Of a DNA stretch of 64,000 nucleotides, positions 48,510-60,002 are shown one piece after another. Made by a program: the position numbers and the translations under genes. The notes under the pieces were generated by a model that made no database searches, was not told the DNA's origin, and worked only from the letters and a program-made list of their open reading frames with translations. Origin of the DNA: Sternotherus odoratus (lineage: Eukaryota; Chordata; Testudines; Kinosternidae); assembly GCA_032164245.1 (NCBI GenBank), contig JAVMKO010000002.1, forward strand, positions 93,199,340 to 93,263,339, in the 5' to 3' direction. Within the stretch, counting starts at the first letter, position 1. Every line of letters starts with the position of its first letter.

Positions 48510-49340
48510 CATTGTTGTGATATTTTGGGGTCACAACGAAATTCAATGTTATGTCCTAAAATAATATATAGTCATTAAACTAATAGAAATGAATGCAAAT
48601 ATTTCAAAATGGTCATTTTTAACATGTTGATGGTTTCATTGTTTACCCCCGTTTCTATGGTAGCAGCACCACTTAACTCCATAGTCATCTTAAAATAGAC
48701 ATAATAAGCTTTCAAATTATACAAGGAGTGCATATGTGTAGAGAGGATACATTAAGCAGACCAAAACAGTGGTGTCTGCCCCTTGCCCAGATAGGAAGCG
48801 TTTGGAGGATTAGGTCCTAACTTGGCACTGCACATGCAGTAACAAAAGCATACTGAAAAGGCAGGGAGTGCAGATGCAAAACAGATTTAAAATACCTGTC
48901 ATTTATATTTTAAAATATGTCTTTCAAAATGTAACTGGACTATAAATCAAAGCTATTTTTTAAACTGAACGTAAATGTAAAATTTAAATATTTTGTTATA
49001 GATACAATAAAATTCTCACCTGAATAAAATCTTCAAATCAGTATACTGGTTTAATAAAGAAAGAGCCCATAGATGCTTTCATAAGAGAAATAAGGAAAAT
49101 CCATCTTTTTTTTTTTTTTGGCAAAATTCCTAGAGTAGGGGGAAGCTGTGCAAAGATCCCCAAGCTGCAGACCATAGTACAGGCACATATTTTGCAAATA
49201 ATAATAATGCAAACCACGGAGAAATCGGGGGAGGGGGTACTTTCCTTACATCGGAAATCACTATTTACTTACAAGCTTGGGTAAAGTTTCTGTTTGTCTG
49301 GGGGGGGGAGAAGGAAGAGAGAAATCCCCCTAGTTTCCTA
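48510..49340. other. Intergenic, no gene seen
   Basis: AT-rich, with a T-run near 49107-49119 and no recognised repeat. Confidence 0.5.
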
Positions 49341-49345
49341 CCTAC

Positions 49346-49576
49346 CTTCAACCAGTTCATGAGAAAATCCTGGCTTGCCGCTGTGTGTGTGCTGAGTAGC
49401 AGCTCATGGTCTAGAATGGAAACGCTGACACCGGCAAGCGCTTGTGGGCGCAGCTGCAGCCCTAAGCCAGTGGTGTATGAGCAACAAGCCTCTGCACCCC
49501 TCCGCCACACGAACTCACTTCGCCACAAGTATGAATGCAATGTCTTCCGATGCCGTGTGAAGCGGACATGCTGCAA
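49346..49576 (-). other. Candidate minus-strand exon
   Basis: On the minus strand a frame opens at the ATG at 49574-49576 and runs through a donor gttgaag/gtaggt at 49346. Base composition is more balanced and CpG richer than the flanks. The translation is not recognised. It may be an alternative first exon linked to the block at 49709-50130, or chance. Confidence 0.25.
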
Positions 49577-49708
49577 ACGGCAGCTTTACAAACAGCGGGG
49601 AGGAGGGGAGTGTCATATATTACAGCAGCTCTGGAAAAGCCTGTGTAAAAGGTCTAGATTAGAACGAAATGCCCAGCTGCCCATGGCTAACCCCGGTTAG
49701 TTTCTTAC

Positions 49709-50130
49709 CTGTCTTCCTCTGCCCCAGCAGTTAGGGGATGGCATGAAGTTTTAAGCTTCCAGACGGTTTCTTCCTTAACCCAGCCCCTGTTGTCTTGCAA
49801 TGTCAATAGTTTCTTGGTGCCTAGCAGCGAGAGAACTGACAATATCTTCAGGTAATCAAAGAAAAATCTCTGTCTTGCAGACAATACATGGTCTTGCAGA
49901 CATTTTGCAGATACCCCTCTTTCTCTCTCCACTTCCTCAGGCCTCTACTCTGTTCACTTCTTTCTCTCCTGTATCATTCCCTAACTCCGCTTCCTCCCTT
50001 CTTTCTTCTCCTCTCCTGAGGAGGATGTTAGCAGCAACAGCAGCAAGTTCAGGATTTCAGTTGACAAGAGCTGGGGTTGGCAGCTGCAGGACCATCTCTG
50101 CCCACATTCATCTCTCTGGCTTGGACTAAG
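49709..50130 (-). other. Candidate minus-strand first exon (5' UTR or lncRNA)
   Basis: The minus-strand block is non-repetitive, with purine-rich sequence typical of 5' UTRs (gaggagaggagaagaaagaa), and ends in a near-consensus donor, ggaagacag/gtaagaa. It lies about 9 kb upstream of the DEK promoter and points away from it, as RNF144B does in other amniotes. It has no long ORF. The upstream limit is an estimate; no TATA box is seen. An unrelated antisense transcript is equally possible. Confidence 0.3.
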
Positions 50131-52100
50131 GTTGTGCCCTTAGCAAGTCTGGGGAAGGGATACACAACTGCCAAGGTCTGCTCATTGCAATTCATACATG
50201 CTGTGTGTGTCTGAAAGCATGCTGCCTCCGCCTCCTCCTTCTCTTCTTACAAAGGGAAAATTCATTTTTACATTTCATGAGTACAGTATAGAAACCAGGC
50301 CAGGGATCAGTGTCTGAGGACTCCCACAGCTACTGAATGTTTGAGGGGGAGCAGAAAGAAAGAGGCTCACTTTGAAAAAGAAAAGCCTTTTGTGCTCTGG
50401 AGAATGTCAACTTAAATCATATATTGTCAACAAACCACTTATTATTGTCCCTGTTAGTAATCATATCTTAGATGACAAAGGCTAAAGACTTTTTAAAATC
50501 CAGATTGTCACTCCTTACTCTGTTTACTTCATATGTCTTTCATTTGGACAATGAAAATTAATTTGGTTAATTTCACTTTGAATTACAGCTGATGTAATGA
50601 TTCTCAGCACTGAATTTTTGATTGCAATAATAATAATGGAAACTTTTCTACTGCTGTTAGATTTAGTAAAACCTTTTTTATTATAATTATGTAAGAAAAT
50701 CTAAAGGCCTAGTATCTGTGAATAAAGGTTTGCTGGCAAATCAGGGCAAATATCCCTAAATGAAGGGGGGAATGTAAATTGACAGTATCCCTTTCTCTTA
50801 AATACAGGTTACATAATGTTTGCACAAGTGACTCTCACATACAAACACACTATTCATTACAAAAACTATGCCAAAGGTGACAAGGGGCTAGCAATTGGCT
50901 GAACACTCATCCTGGGCTGCATTCTATCATAGCTGCATTAACGAAACCTCACTGTTTGCAATGGTGTTGCACCAATGCCCCTGAGAACAGAATTTGATCC
51001 CTTGTGTTGAACCATGCAGATCTAGAAACCAATTTCTCAGCCATATCCACATCACCCAGACTTGCAGCAAACAAAGAAGGATTCAGAATAATTTCCACTC
51101 CTCTGCATTTCTTAAGAGAGCTGTATTGAGATCTGTGTGCAGGGCTCTCTGCCAGTAGATTGATTTAGCTGTATATATCACATCTGCTTAATAACACCTT
51201 TATATGCTTTCCCTGAATACACAGTTTCCGAGTTTTTGCTTTAATTTGTGTACGTTTTGAAATACACACTATGGACTAATCTCCAATCTTGAGTATATGA
51301 TTGAATTTCACTTTATCCTACAAGAGCCAATTACATTATATATAGCCACTTTCTGGTGCCACCCAAGCACAGAGAGCTCAGGTTGCCAGAATTCAGTGCT
51401 GTCATTCATTTTCAATGTATGTATCATATAATCTAATGAAAGGTTTGTAGTGTCTACTTAGAAAATGTCCAGTTCAATTTCAATTTTGATTCATTATCTC
51501 TATCTGGGGTTTCTTACAGCTTTAGGATGTAGTTTGATCTTTGCATGTGCTTATCTTGAAATATGGTACATATCTATGTTTTGCCCTTTGCAGTAGGAGG
51601 AGCAGCTGCAACTGGAACTATTTACATCAGTTTATGTTTTACTAGCTACTTCATGTAAATAGTCATGCTTAAATATACATGAACAGTTTGAGTGCAACTC
51701 TAGAAATATACAATGGACGTAGGAGAAAAACACAGACATTCTCAGGATGTTGTTAGTGTCCAGAAGAAGCTCATGAGGAAACATTTCACAAATCAATTAT
51801 TCTTGACAATCAAAACAAGTTTAAATTATCCTGTATAAGCCTACAGTGAGCAGTTGTGCTATTCGATTAGGCAATTGTTGATTTATCATGATATAAAGTA
51901 ACTGCCTAGTGTTTCAATTATTTTCTGTTTTCTACTGTTTTGAAAATGATTTGTATTATTAAGTCAACCAATCATCTTTTTTATGTTTAGATTTTTATTT
52001 TGGCAACAATTATGTGATATTTAGGTTCAAAAGCTGTATAAAGTTTCTAATGATAATAATAATACTTTATATGAGGCTTTAATTTTTTTCAGAACTTAAC
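50131..52100. other. Intergenic, no gene seen
   Basis: AT-rich, no open frame over about 60 codons and no recognised repeat. This is the longest repeat-poor stretch of the window, so conserved non-coding elements could be sought here. Confidence 0.5.
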
Positions 52101-52109
52101 CACACTTTA

Positions 52110-52245
52110 CAGACTTTAACTAATTAATTCTCTTAACACCTCTGTGAGGTAAATGAGCAAGTATTTGTATTCCTATTTTACAGATGTGGAAACTGACTGG
52201 GGAAATTAAGTGACTCACACAAGGACACAAAGGGGATCAGTGTCA
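52110..52245 (-). repeat. MIR/CORE-SINE fragment
   Basis: The + strand contains cctctgtgaggtaaatgagc, then ttacagatgtggaaactgac and gaaattaagtgactcacaca, the reverse complement of a MIR-type core. The tRNA head is not recognisable. Confidence 0.6.
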
Positions 52246-52719
52246 GATTAAGGAGTAAAGGTATTTATTGTATGTATATTATTAAAAAGTAATATCACTC
52301 CACCCACTCAAGCAAGTTTTCACTCTATACATAAAGCTCTAAGTAGGAACTGATGGGTACTTAGTATTTTGAAAATCTGCCCATTTATTCTAGTATCTAA
52401 ATATGGATTTAGGAGCTCAGCTTCAGGCAGGTAGTTTTTATAATCAAGGCCGAATATTTTTCCTAGACCATTTCACAACATTCCAATCTACCTCTTATGT
52501 ACAAAAATAAATAAGTGGCATTGATTTACTGTATTTAAAACAGTTATAGCAACATAACCTGTATAATAGTTATGTTAGTAATACACATAACAGTTATGTT
52601 ATAACCTGTATAACAATTAAGTGATATTTAAATGTCATGTCTTAAGTAATGGTGGTTGGTAAACAACTCCAGAGAAGTACCACCCTCTGGAATGAATTGC
52701 ATGTACTGGTTCACACCAG

Positions 52720-53015
52720 GTTCAAGAGGCCCACCTGATGAAATTAATAAGCAGTAGGTATAACACAAACAAGAGGAAGTACTTTTTTACACAGTCAACT
52801 TGTGGAACTCATTGTTGGGGGATGTTATGAAGGCTACAAGTATAACTGGGTTCAAAAAAGAGCTAGGTAAGTTCATGGAAGATAGGTCCATTAATGACTA
52901 TTAGTCAAGATGGTGAGGGATGCAATCCTATGCCCGGGGCAACCATAAACCTCTGACTACCAGAAGCCGGGAAGGGAAGACATGGGTGGATCACTCCCAC
53001 TGCCCTACTCAAGTG
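52720..53015 (+). mobile_element. CR1 LINE 3' end
   Basis: Contains gtggaactcattgttgggg, gttcaaaaaagagctaggta and ataggtccattaatgactat, the conserved 3' region of sauropsid CR1, ending near tggatcactcccactgcc. 5'-truncated, as usual for CR1. Confidence 0.85.
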
Positions 53016-53161
53016 AGTTGAATAATTACATGTGTGTTTACTGCACAAGAGCATAAATTGTCTCACTTCCTGGAGCATCTCCCTTAGAAGTCCTCCATCC
53101 TAGTTAAGATCAAGTCCAAACCTGCTAATCCCACAATAAATGGAAAGTGTTACATAAGTTT

Positions 53162-53260
53162 AGAATCACAGACTATCAGGGTTGGAAGGGACCTCAGGAG
53201 GTCATCTAGTCCAATCCCCTGCTCAAAGCTGGACCAATTCCCAACTATTTATTCTTTACC
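53162..53260 (-). mobile_element. CR1 LINE 3' terminus
   Basis: The + strand reads gactatcagggttggaaggg and continues to cccctgctcaaagctggacc, the reverse complement of the CR1 3' terminus, about 100 bp long. Confidence 0.85.
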
Positions 53261-53319
53261 GTTTGTGTGGCCTATTACTTAATAATGAGGCACTTTCTGT
53301 CTTTCATTTCTTATAGAAA

Positions 53320-53510
53320 TGACGGGATCTCGAGAGGTCATGAAGTACAGCCCCCCGCCCTGAGACATGACCAAGTAAACCAAGACCATCCCTGACAGTT
53401 ATCCAACCTGTTCTTAAAAACCTCCAGTGACGGGGATTCCACAATCTCCGCTGGAACTTCACTACTATCATTTCTCTCTCCCCTGAATGCTGATGCAGCA
53501 TGGGACTCAC
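53320..53510 (-). mobile_element. CR1 LINE 3' terminus, second copy
   Basis: The + strand reads gggatctcgagaggtcatga through agaccatccctgacagtt to aaaacctccagtgacgggga. Same orientation as 53162-53260 but a different subfamily, so a separate insertion. Confidence 0.85.
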
Positions 53511-53559
53511 TCAAAATAAGCATATATATAGCTGCAGTCTTAGCTTTTGGTAAAACTAT

Positions 53560-54650
53560 TCCACAAGATAAAGACTGGTTTGCAGCAAATTGAAGAAATT
53601 ATTATTGAAGCAAAAGGCACAGCATATCTCCACCACAACATGACCCTCTCTGGAGAGTGCATTGCAATGAACAGCAAGGCAATGTGCTGAATCATACTGG
53701 ACTGATTTATGCAAGAAGATACAAACTTCCTTTGAGAATGGAGATCTAAGAGGAGTGTATGATGAAATCAAGAAAGCAATAGGTCCTTCAGTCGAGAAGA
53801 CTGCCCTACTCAAATTTCTTAATGAAGACATGAGTGAGAGAAGCAAACACATGCAACACCAGGTCAAACACTATCATTAACTCTATTCACATGAAACCAT
53901 AGTTTCTAAAGTAGCACTACAGATCATCCCAAGTCTCTAAAAAAGCAATCACTTCCCTAGCACCAGGATTTGCTATTGGAGAAGATGGAATTCCCTCTGG
54001 AGTACTGAAACAAGGAGGACAGTTATGACTAACCATCTGCACAATATCTTGCTTGCCTTCTGCAGTGGTGGAGGCGAACCACAAGACATGAAGAATGCCA
54101 ATATCATAACATTCTATAAAAACAAAGGAGATCAGAGTGACAGTAACAACTACAGAGGAATCTCTCTCAGTGTAATTGGCAAGTCATTTGTATGGGTCAT
54201 TCTCAAAAGACTGTATATCCAGAGTCAGTATTGCTTCCATGCCAGCACATCAGCTATTGACATACTCTTTACTCTAAGCCTGGTAACTGCAAGAAAAGCA
54301 TCAAAAACAAGGCCTCTGTACACGACCTTCATAGATCTTACAAAGGCTTTTGAGCCTTGTCAGCAGAAAGGGCCTTTTCCAATTGCTAGAGAGCATGGGT
54401 TTCCCCCAGTCCTCAGACTGATTCAATCCTTCTGCGATGGTATGAGGGAAGGCTACAGTCTAAAACAATGACAATCAATCTGACGGGTTTGAAATACGCA
54501 GCAATCTCAAACAGGGATGTGTTTTGTTATCAACACTTTTCAGAATATTCTTCTTTCTGCTGCTTCATCATGCTTTCTCACCTAGCACTCAGAGTGTACA
54601 TCTCCAAACAAGATCAGATTGAAAACTCTTGTTATTTTTTTATTAACCAT
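53560..54650 (+). pseudogene. Non-LTR retrotransposon RT remnant
   Basis: Decayed ORF2 on the + strand. In order: the pre-RT segment FENGDLRGVYDEIKKAIG near 53720-53780, the RT core NANIITFYKNKGDQSDSNNY with RGISLSVIGK (54087-54192), the catalytic block YTTFIDLTKAFE (about 54320), the LRLIQSFCDGM segment, and SNLKQGCVL in a second frame near 54500, then LLLHHAFSPSTQSVHLQTRS. The block order and the F-x-D-L-T-K-A-F motif identify a non-LTR reverse transcriptase distinct from CR1; I cannot fix the clade. The catalytic YADD block is not found, and stops and shifts break the frame. Its C-terminal tail may be represented by 22440-22590. Confidence 0.75.
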
Positions 54651-55004
54651 TTCACAATTTTCTAGTACTGTATTATGGGTGAACAGTTCACATTTTTCTC
54701 TTAAATGAGGTAATAAGCATCTGGGATTGCACAGGTAAAATTGAGAACAGAATTTCTATCCCATTTTGGCAATTTAAATAGCAGTTTAATATACATCCTT
54801 TCTTGGGATCCCATTTCTGTACCTGCTGGTGGGTGAATCCTATTATTTCACAGGTTTCTTCCACCTCTAGCTGCTATGACCTTGTCATATTTTACAACTG
54901 TATATTTGTTTTTTCTGATTTGATCTACAATATTTTTGTTATTGACTCTTTGCATTAGTTACATTTTTATTGCACATTTAAAATATGGATAATTAAAATA
55001 AAAA

Positions 55005-55590
55005 TATAAGATGGAGGCTTTTATGGTGGGCAAGTCATTTCCCCTCTTTGAACCTCAACATCACTATCCCCATAATGGGTCCAGATGATAAAGATGTCAT
55101 CAGTGTAGCACAAGTAGAGTAGGTGCGTTTGGAGATGAGAGCTAAGGATGCCTTGTTCTAAGTCAGCCATAAAAATGTTGGCATATTGTGGGGCCACGCA
55201 GGTACCCATAGCAGTGCCACTGACTTGAAGGCACATTGTGTCCCCAAATGTGAAATAGTTGTGGGTGAGGACAAAGTTCATCCACCAGGTTATACCTTCT
55301 AGTCAACTGTTTGAAATAGGCCATCCTGATTATCACTACAAAAGGTTTTTTTTCTCCTGATAATAGCTCATCTTAATTGATTAACCACTTAAAGTTGGTA
55401 TGGCAACCATCTCCACTTTTTCATGTTCTCTGTATCTATCTATCTATCTTCCTACTGTATGTTCCACTTGTTGTGGGTTCTAGCTCACAAAAGCTTACAC
55501 CCAAATAAATGTGTTAGTCTCTAAGGTGCCACAAGTACTCCTTGTTCTTTTTGCGGATACAGACTAACATGGCTACTACTCTGAAACCTG
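55005..55590. mobile_element. 5'-inverted Penelope-like element
   Basis: The left part (to about 55281) carries the PLE reverse transcriptase on the minus strand. The right part (55285-55590) is the PLE 3' UTR on the plus strand, ending tggctactactctgaaacct. A (tatc)n run is at about 55430-55450. The RT segment is therefore inverted relative to its own 3' end and the GIY-YIG region is missing at the junction. Confidence 0.75.
55021..55281 (-). pseudogene. PLE reverse transcriptase fragment
   Basis: The minus-strand frame encodes the RT core in order: FTFGDTMCLQVSGTAMGTCV (RT block 4, Q-x-x-G-T-A-M-G-T), APQYANIFMADLE, and LCYTDDIFIIW with the catalytic Y-x-D-D (about 55081-55110). These blocks are characteristic of Penelope-type reverse transcriptases, which are related to telomerase. 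The fragment lacks the N-terminal RT blocks and the GIY-YIG domain. The visible catalytic residues are intact, but truncation and inversion make it inactive. Confidence 0.85.
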
Positions 55591-55594
55591 TTAC

Positions 55595-56470
55595 ATTGGT
55601 GTATCCATACGCACTATCAGCTTTTGCCCAGTTTCAGAGTAACTGCACTTGTATCCCCTTTCCTTCAGATTGTGTAGGCTGGGCCACTGAACAGCAGTGG
55701 CTCCTGTGCAGCTTTGAGGACTTCATCTTTTGTGACTGCCTGGCTTTCCTGGTGCACAGGTTCAGGGAGGCCCCAGGGAGTGGGGCTGGGCAGAAGCTGT
55801 GGCTTATGCCTCCCATACGATATGGGGCTGGGACGAGGAGCCCAGATAGTGCCAGCCTTCTCCAGTCTCTGTGCTGGGGTCATGTCTAGGGCTTAGGGAC
55901 ATTGAGGCCCACATTCTGCCTTGAGTGTGGAAGGTTTGGCCAGGGTTATGCAGCCCTTGTGGGAGCATAAAGGACCTGCTATCAACTTGACGTCTATTCA
56001 GTTACAAAACAAGAACTTAGATCCTGCACCACCCCCTGCAACCTGTTCCTCCAGCTGCTAATATGCACCTTCAACCCAAGCGCAACTTTAATAGACTGAC
56101 CACAACTTTCAGATTAAAAACAATCACAGCTTTCTCACTGTCTTATCTATAAATGTAACACAATGGCCCCCAAAGATACTTCATGGGTTGCAATATATGT
56201 CACAACTCCTGCCTCCATTTTCCTATTCTGGTCTTCCCAATAACTGCATCCACGCTCTCATGTGCGTCAATAACACCCTTTGGGGGGGTTGGCTTATTAA
56301 TGTAGAAATAATTTAACTTAATGCTATGCAGTCCTGCTCTCCTAGTAATTTGGAGTCAACAGCTCATTAAGATCCTGTGGGGCTCAAGAGTCTGTTTGCC
56401 CTGTTGGAGCAGGGCAATGAAAAGCTGACTTCCTTCTACCTCTAAGCAAGCAGTTCTTTCTGACACTCAT
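55595..56470. other. No gene seen
   Basis: About 55620-55930 is moderately GC-rich with stop-poor frames on both strands and no recognised domain; it is probably repeat-derived. The rest is AT-rich and unassigned. Confidence 0.45.
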
Positions 56471-57264
56471 TAGCACTTTACTCCTGGGGGAATTCTGCAC
56501 CACTGCACATGTGCACAATTTATGTCCCCCCTGCAGATTTCTTTGTTTTCCCGCAAAAAAAATGACTTTCTGACAGGGAAGCAAAGGAAAGCCACAAAAG
56601 TGGACATGTGACCCTCCCCAGCTGTATGTTTCAGGTGCCCAGGTCAGCCGGCAGGGACTGCGTGGCGGGGGCAGGAATGGGGAAGACATGGCTGATGGTT
56701 CCTACCCTGTACCGGACTCAGCTGCTAGTTCCGGCAGGGCTGAGGAAGACAGGACTTACTCTTTCCCCTGTATGGCATCCAGGGCCGGATCAGACCCACC
56801 TCCAGATTTCTCCACGGGCTGTAGGAAGCTTTGAAAAGTCCCCCCACCCCAGCACTTCCTGCACCCATCACTCCTCAGCTGTAGGGAGAGGGATCACTGT
56901 AAAGGGAGATGCTCCCCAATCCGTCCAACCCCTGTACATCCAGACCGCCTCATACTCAGACCCTCCCATCAAGTCTCACCTACCCCGTACCCATAACCCC
57001 CCGCCCCCCAATGAGCCACACTCCCCTGCACCTGGACCACCCTGATGAGACACCTGCACTCAAATCCCCAACCTACTGAGTCCCAACCAGCTGCACCTGG
57101 ATCCCAACCCCACTGAGACCCACTCTCCCAGCATCTGGCTCTCCCCACTGAGCCCCCCACACCCAAATCCCCCTGCTGAGCTCTATCCCCCCACACTCAG
57201 ATCCCCACTGCTAAGCCTCAACCACCTTCACCCAGAAACCCCCTCCCCAACAAGCCCCTGTGCA

Positions 57265-57749
57265 CAGGGCCGGCGACAGGAATTTTGGGGCCCCGTACGC
57301 AGATCATGTGGAGCCCCCCCCCGCGGTCCCCCGCCGCCCGCGGGGGCCCCCCTCTGGCCGGTCTCCCCCCCTCCAGCCGGTCTCCCGCCGCCCGTGGGCC
57401 CCCCCCCCCTGCCAGTCTCCCCCCCTCCGGCCGGTCTCCCGCCGCCCGTGGGGCCCCCCCCCCGGCCGGTCTCCCGCCGCCTGCGGTGCCCCCCCTCCCC
57501 GGCCGGTCTCCCGCCGCCCGCGGGGCCCAACCCCCACATGAGCTCCGGCCGGGAGAAGCAAAAGGGGGCGGGGGGAGGCTGCTGGTTGCCGGGGGAGGGG
57601 GCTGATGAGCGCTGCCCGGAGCCGCGCCTTGCTCAAAGGCCCGTCGACAAGGGGGTACAGCTGCGTACCGGGCCCTGGATTTAAGGCCCCCCCCTTAAGT
57701 CCGGGGCCCGGTACAGCTGTACCCGTTGTACCCCCCTGTCGCCGCCCTG
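57265..57749. mobile_element. Nested non-autonomous hAT
   Basis: Starts cagggccggcgacagg and ends cctgtcgccgccctg, with perfect duplications cctgtgca at 57257-57264 and 57750-57757. It interrupts the larger element. The core is extremely GC-rich and includes the tandem array at 57340-57530; long frames on both strands are compositional. Confidence 0.95.
57340..57530. repeat. GC-rich minisatellite in hAT
   Basis: About five imperfect units of roughly 35 bp combining ggccggtctcccgccgcc with a C-run. Read in frame it gives Pro/Arg-rich or Gly/Arg-rich chains without coding meaning. Confidence 0.8.
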
Positions 57750-59003
57750 CCTGTGCATCCAGATCTCCCACTGAACTGCCTGCACCTACATTGCCCCACA
57801 CAGACCCCTCTCAACCCACATCTGGATTCTCCCCACACTAAGCCCCTCCATGCTTGTCTTGCTGAGAGTGCCTGCCCACATCTGGTGTACCTGGCACAGG
57901 GGAGCAGGACTCTGGGATGTTTCTGGGGCAGACCCAGTCCTTGTGCTGTGTCTGGGCCGGGTGCAGCCTTTCCACTGAGTACATGTCCCTGGGGAGAAAG
58001 GGGGAGCTGCACAGTGATCTCCCACCTCTGTGCAGCCAGTGCTCTGTGCTCCCCAAGGCCATGCTGGAGCATCCACATTTACTTGACAAATAAAATGTGC
58101 AGAATCTTGTAGAATGTGCACAGAATTTTTCAATTTTTGTCCACGATGCCCTTAGGCTGCTATGGAGCACTTCTTCCCCACTGGACATGAGGCAGCAGGT
58201 GCTTTGCTCTTGCACCTTTCTCTGTCTCCCTCTTATAGAAAGCACATCCCACCCCCATGGTACTGCACATGTTTCCCTGTCACCCGAGCCAACAGTGCAG
58301 CACATTTAGGGCAGAAACTAGGAGGTCAAATATGACTGCTTCTTGGCTCTGAGTAGCAGCACAGTCTATCCCTAGGAAGCAACCGTGGTGGATGGGAAAC
58401 AGAAGGATTGTAGGGAAAAAGACCAGTTGAAAAGGGGGGAAACAAGCAAGTGGAAGATAAAAGACCAAAGTGAGAAAGGAAAGACAAGAGTTTGAAAACT
58501 ACGGGGACCAGTAACAAAAGGCTGGATTTGGGGCTAAGGTGCAGGACTGCGAGCTCAGCTTTTGTGCCCGGCTCTGCATTGACTGGCTGCGGGATCTTAG
58601 GAAAAGCACTATCGCTTTCTATGTCTGTTGATCCAGGCTTAAAAGGGGGCGTGTGAAAATATTGCTCCATCCACCTCTCAAGTCCTGGGACAGGAGTATT
58701 AGAGTGAATGACTATTAGAGGGGGAAGTGTGCACCCTTGAGTCTCCCTCCTTGTACTGTGCACCCACATCATTCCTTTCGCTGAGAATCTCCACAGCCTC
58801 TACACAGACAGTCATAAGTTCATCCCCCCCCCTCCCGATGTTAATCAGAGACGCTGCTCTGCTTCCATCCCCCCATCTACAGCAAGCAGCAGGTGCCCGC
58901 GCGCTCTGAACAACCATCCTCCCGTCCCGCGCGCTCTCCAGGCCGCGCGCGCGTCGTTCCTTCGCTTCTCTCCCTCCAGCTGCGACTTGGCTTCCGGGCG
59001 CTG

Positions 59004-59008
59004 ATTGG
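59004..59008 (-). promoter_or_regulatory. DEK: NF-Y site (inverted CCAAT box)
   Basis: The context gcgctgattggctgccg is a strong NF-Y consensus on the minus strand, about 40 bp before the YY1 site. Confidence 0.65.
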
Positions 59009-59039
59009 CTGCCGCCTTCCCGCTTCCTTCCCCCCCTCC

Positions 59040-59217
59040 GAGAACCCGCCATTTTGAAAAGCTTGTTGATTCCGGCCCGGGGGAGAGGGTGAGCGCGAGA
59101 CGTGGAGCGCGCGCCTGTCCCCGCCCCCCATCCCGGGAACTGTGAACTGTCGCCTCCAGCCGCCGCCGCCCGCACGGGCGAGAGGAGCCGGGCCCCGCCG
59201 GGCAGTGCTGAGCCGAG
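59040..59217 (+). other. DEK: Exon 1 of the DEK-like gene, non-coding
   Basis: The 5' UTR exon is inferred between the YY1/NF-Y promoter and a donor gccgag/gtgggtga at 59217/59218. The transcription start near 59040 is an estimate from the YY1 position. The exon has no in-frame start leading into exon 2, in keeping with the start codon being in exon 2. Intron 1 would run from 59218 to 62203. Confidence 0.55.
59047..59056 (-). promoter_or_regulatory. DEK: YY1 site
   Basis: The + strand cgccattttg is the core YY1 motif on the minus strand (CAAAATGGCG). In TATA-less promoters such sites usually overlap or closely follow the transcription start. Confidence 0.65.
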
Positions 59218-60002
59218 GTGGGTGAATCGCAGCCCCGGCGAGGGACCCGGGCCGCTGTGACCACGGGGCGGGAGGCCTAGGGGGGAGCCCCGGGTCCCTA
59301 GCGTGGGCGGAGTCGCTCCGACTGTCCGGCCCCGCAGGGACCTCGCCCGGCCAGGCCTGCGCGGGAGCCTGGGAGAAGCGACGGGACCGGCCCCGCGGGG
59401 AGAGGAGCCGGGCCCGGGGCCGTGTGAGCCGCCAGCCCCCTCCCCCGCCTGAGCCCACTGCCACCCCCGCGCCAGGGTCTCTGATTTCCCGCGGCTGGCG
59501 AGCGGCGTTTCCCGCCTGGAGGGTTTCCTGGGGGTGGCCGGGCCCGGGCCCTGCCCTGCCCGGCACGGGGCGATCTGCGCTTCCCTGCAGCGCCCGGGTG
59601 CCCCGAGCCCCTGCAGCGCGGAGGCATCGCCGCGGTCCTGGGTCCCGCCTGCGCAGCGCACGCGCCGCCTTGTCCGGTCCTGTAGCTCATTCTCCATCCC
59701 CGGAGGCGGGTCGCTGTCCAAAGCTGAGCCCCGTAGTTTACGCGGAGCAACCTCCCGTGACTTCTTGGCTACGGCTTTAAACGTGCTGCTACTTTTGTGT
59801 GAACAGACTTAACAGTCGACAATGCTCCGAGGGGGCCTCCAGGGACAGGTTCGGGTATATTTGTTTCTGTTTCGAATTGGAGTAATAGCACAAATGATTG
59901 AAAAGTTACTTCTGAATCTGCTTATTAGGCGTCTCATTTGGCAAACAGTGTGAAAACCCTCCTCTCCTCCTCCTCCACCTCTTGAAAGCACAGGCCACAT
60001 CA

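Larger units (their letters stand above)
56480..58157. mobile_element. Large non-autonomous DNA transposon, hAT-like
   Basis: The left end actcctgggggaattctgca pairs with a degenerate right end around gcccttaggct. Subterminal blocks are also paired: tgtgcacaatttatg on the left with gtgcacagaatttttcaat on the right. The flanks contain agcacttt (56472) and agcacttc (58166), which could be the 8-bp target copy if the right end is slightly further out. The core is a C-rich degenerate tandem array (cccactgag / cacctggatccc units) with a second hAT inserted at 57265-57749. No transposase. Confidence 0.7.
58850..59760 (+). promoter_or_regulatory. DEK: CpG-island promoter of the DEK-like gene
   Basis: CpG density is sharply higher than in the surrounding DNA, from about 58890 to 59700, and there is no TATA box. 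An inverted CCAAT box and a YY1-type site lie 40 bp apart just upstream of a plausible exon 1. As I recall, the human DEK promoter has been reported to depend on NF-Y and YY1 sites, which suits the gene assignment at 62218. Long minus-strand frames here are a by-product of GC content. Confidence 0.75.

Noticed and set aside
57228..57801. Several long Pro- or Gly-rich frames
   Set aside because: They read through the minisatellite inside the hAT at 57265-57749 on both strands, so they are compositional.
58699..59721. Minus-strand frame of 340 codons across the CpG island
   Set aside because: Arg/Gly/Pro-rich, overlapped by other long frames on both strands; explained by the low stop density of GC-rich promoter DNA.
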